This document shows positions 7,886 through 9,426 of a stretch of 9,426 bases of DNA, piece after piece (the first letter of the stretch is position 1; every line of letters starts with the position of its first letter). Under the pieces are notes generated by a model. The model worked only from the letters and a program-made list of their open reading frames with translations, had not been told where the DNA came from and ran no database searches. The DNA is taken from NCBI GenBank assembly GCA_030040955.1, contig JASHSH010000352.1, positions 1-9,426 of the forward strand, written 5' to 3'. The DNA comes from Rhodospirillales bacterium. GTDB lineage: Bacteria > Pseudomonadota > Alphaproteobacteria > Rhodospirillales > Magnetospirillaceae. Position numbers and translations under genes: made by a program.

Positions 7886-9426
7886 GCCACTCCTCTTCGC
7901 TGAGCACCTTCACGCCGAGTTCGCGCGCCTTGGCGAGCTTCGATCCCGCGTCCGCGCCGGCGACCACGTAATCGGTCTTGGCGGAAACCGAGCCGGCGAC
8001 CTTGGCGCCCAGCGCCTGGGCGCGGGCCTTCGCCTCGTCGCGGCTCATGCCGATGAGCGTGCCGGTGAACACCACGGTCTTGCCCGAGACGGGCGAATCG
8101 CCCGCAGGCCCGGCGAAATCGTCGATCGTAGCGAGCTGGGCGACCAGATCGTCGAGCGCCTTGGTGTTGTGCGCCTCGGCGAAGAAATCGCAAATCTCGC
8201 CGGCGACCGAGGGGCCGATCTGGTCGATGCCGGTGAGATGCTTCCAGGCGTCGCCGCCCGCGTGCGCGCCGTCCTCGGACGGGCGATCGGCGGCAGCGGC
8301 CTTCATCGCCGCGCGCCATTCCTTGTAGCTGCGATAATTGAGCGCGAGCAGCCGCGCGGTCGCTTCGCCCACCTGGCGGATGCCGAGCGCATAGATCAGC
8401 CGCTCCAGCGAGATGCGGCGGCGCGCGGCGATGGCGGCGAACAGCTTGGCGGTGGACAGCTCGCCCCAGCCCTCTTCGTCGGCGAGGCGCTTGGCGGCGG
8501 ACTTGTCGCGCACCTCCAGCGTGAACAGATCGGCCGGCGACTTCACGCGTCCGCTCTCGTACAGGAAGGCCGCGTTCTTTTCGCCGAGTCCCTCGATGTC
8601 GAAGGCCCGGCGCGAGGCGAAATGGATCAGCCGCTCGACCGCCTGGGCGGCGCAGGTAAGCCCGCCGGTGCAGCGGCGCACCGCCTCGCCCTCGTCGCGC
8701 ACCGCGAGCGAGTCGCAGATCGGGCAATGGGTGGGCGGCCGGAACGGCTTCGCGCCCTTCGGCCGCTTCTCCAGCAGCACGGAGACGACCTGGGGGATCA
8801 CGTCGCCCGCGCGCTGGATCACCACCGTGTCGCCGGCGCGGAAATCCTTGCGCGCGATCTCGTCCTCGTTGTGGAGCGTCGCGCGGCTCACCACCACGCC
8901 GCCCACCGTGACCGGTTCCAGGATGGCATAGGGGGTGAGCGCGCCGGTGCGCCCGACCGAGATACCGATCTCGCGCAAGACGGTGACCGCGCGCTCGGCC
9001 GGGAATTTGTGCGCCAGCGCCCAGCGCGGCGTGCGGTCGCGCGCGCCCAGCCGCTCCTGCCAGTCGAGCCGGTCGATCTTGTAGACCACCCCGTCGATGT
9101 CGTAGGGCAGCCGCGCCCGGTCCTCGCCGAGCGCGCGCCAGAAGTCGAGCGCCGCGTCGAGATCGGCGCAGCGGCGGTTGCGCTCGTTCACCGGGAACCC
9201 CCACTGCTTCAGCTTGGCGAGGAAGTCCCAATGCGTGGGCCCAACCGGCTCGCTCGATTCGCCCAGCGCGTAGCAGAACAGACGCAGCGGCCGCCGCGCG
9301 GTGATCGCGGGGTCGAGCTGGCGCAGCGAGCCGGCGGCGGCATTGCGCGGATTGGCGAAGGGCGCGCGTTCGCCGCTCTCCGCCAGCTTGGCGTTCATCG
9401 CCTGGAATTCGGTTCGCGTGATATAG
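7866..9426 (-). CDS. ligA: NAD+-dependent DNA ligase LigA, N-terminus cut by window edge
   Basis: Seals nicks in replication and repair using NAD+. 519 residues are visible; homologues have about 670-720, so roughly 150-200 N-terminal residues, including the Ia domain and the KxDG adenylated lysine, lie beyond the window. Visible in order: rest of the nucleotidyltransferase domain (FANPRNAAAGSLRQLD, FCYALG, LPYDIDGVVYKID, WALAHKFPAE); the OB fold (LTPYAILEPVTVGG, ATLHNEDEI, RAGDVIPQV); the zinc finger C-x2-C-x14-C-x5-C (CPIC ... CTGGLTC), identical in spacing to E. coli; helix-hairpin-helix repeats (FDIEGLGEKNAAFLY, IYALGIRQVGEATA, TGIDQIGPSVAGEI); and a C-terminal BRCT domain (SGKTVVFTGTLIGMSRDEAK ... 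to the end). A short polar insertion (AAADRPSEDGAHAGGDAWKH) lies between the last two HhH motifs; from memory, similar insertions occur in other alphaproteobacterial ligases. The stop lies 10 bp from that of gluQ. Confidence 0.97.
   Translation of the reverse strand, partial: YITRTEFQAMNAKLAESGERAPFANPRNAAAGSLRQLDPAITARRPLRLFCYALGESSEPVGPTHWDFLAKLKQWGFPVNERNRRCADLDAALDFWRALGEDRARLPYDIDGVVYKIDRLDWQERLGARDRTPRWALAHKFPAERAVTVLREIGISVGRTGALTPYAILEPVTVGGVVVSRATLHNEDEIARKDFRAGDTVVIQRAGDVIPQVVSVLLEKRPKGAKPFRPPTHCPICDSLAVRDEGEAVRRCTGGLTCAAQAVERLIHFASRRAFDIEGLGEKNAAFLYESGRVKSPADLFTLEVRDKSAAKRLADEEGWGELSTAKLFAAIAARRRISLERLIYALGIRQVGEATARLLALNYRSYKEWRAAMKAAAADRPSEDGAHAGGDAWKHLTGIDQIGPSVAGEICDFFAEAHNTKALDDLVAQLATIDDFAGPAGDSPVSGKTVVFTGTLIGMSRDEAKARAQALGAKVAGSVSAKTDYVVAGADAGSKLAKARELGVKVLSEEEWRALIEG

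Overview
The window comes from a high-GC proteobacterium, almost certainly an alphaproteobacterium. The best evidence is an Irr-type Fur-family regulator (a lineage known mainly from alphaproteobacteria), a short phasin with PhaR-like operator sites, the codon bias, and weak -35/-10 signals. All genes look intact except the two cut by the window edges (pnp at the left, ligA at the right). There is no sign of mobile DNA, CRISPR or structural RNA genes.

Layout, left to right. (1) 1-1035 (+): 3' half of pnp (polynucleotide phosphorylase), followed by a strong hairpin. (2) 1147-2544 (+): a nitronate-monooxygenase-like FMN TIM-barrel protein whose C-terminal part carries a C-x2-C-x3-C-x22-C motif suggestive of an iron-sulfur cluster. 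(3) 2658-3077 (+): Irr, overlapping by 4 nt (4) 3074-3610 (+), a small three-helix membrane protein of unknown role. A perfect 11-bp hairpin separates these from (5) 3657-4004 (-), a phasin whose promoter (4080-4108) is flanked by two exact matches to a PhaR-type operator consensus as I recall it. (6) 4230-6902 (-): alaS, complete. (7) 7019-7855 (+): glutamyl-Q tRNA(Asp) synthetase, divergent from alaS. (8) 7866-9426 (-): C-terminal three quarters of ligA, convergent with gluQ and only 10 bp away.

Most of the window is housekeeping: RNA decay, tRNA charging and tRNA modification, DNA ligation. The accessory part is the middle: an iron/heme-responsive regulator coupled to an uncharacterised membrane protein, a possible Fe-S flavoprotein, and a polyhydroxyalkanoate-granule protein with an apparently complete regulatory region. 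I see no large undescribed system. The points most worth following are the cysteine motif in the flavoprotein, the irr-membrane protein pair and the phasin operator layout.
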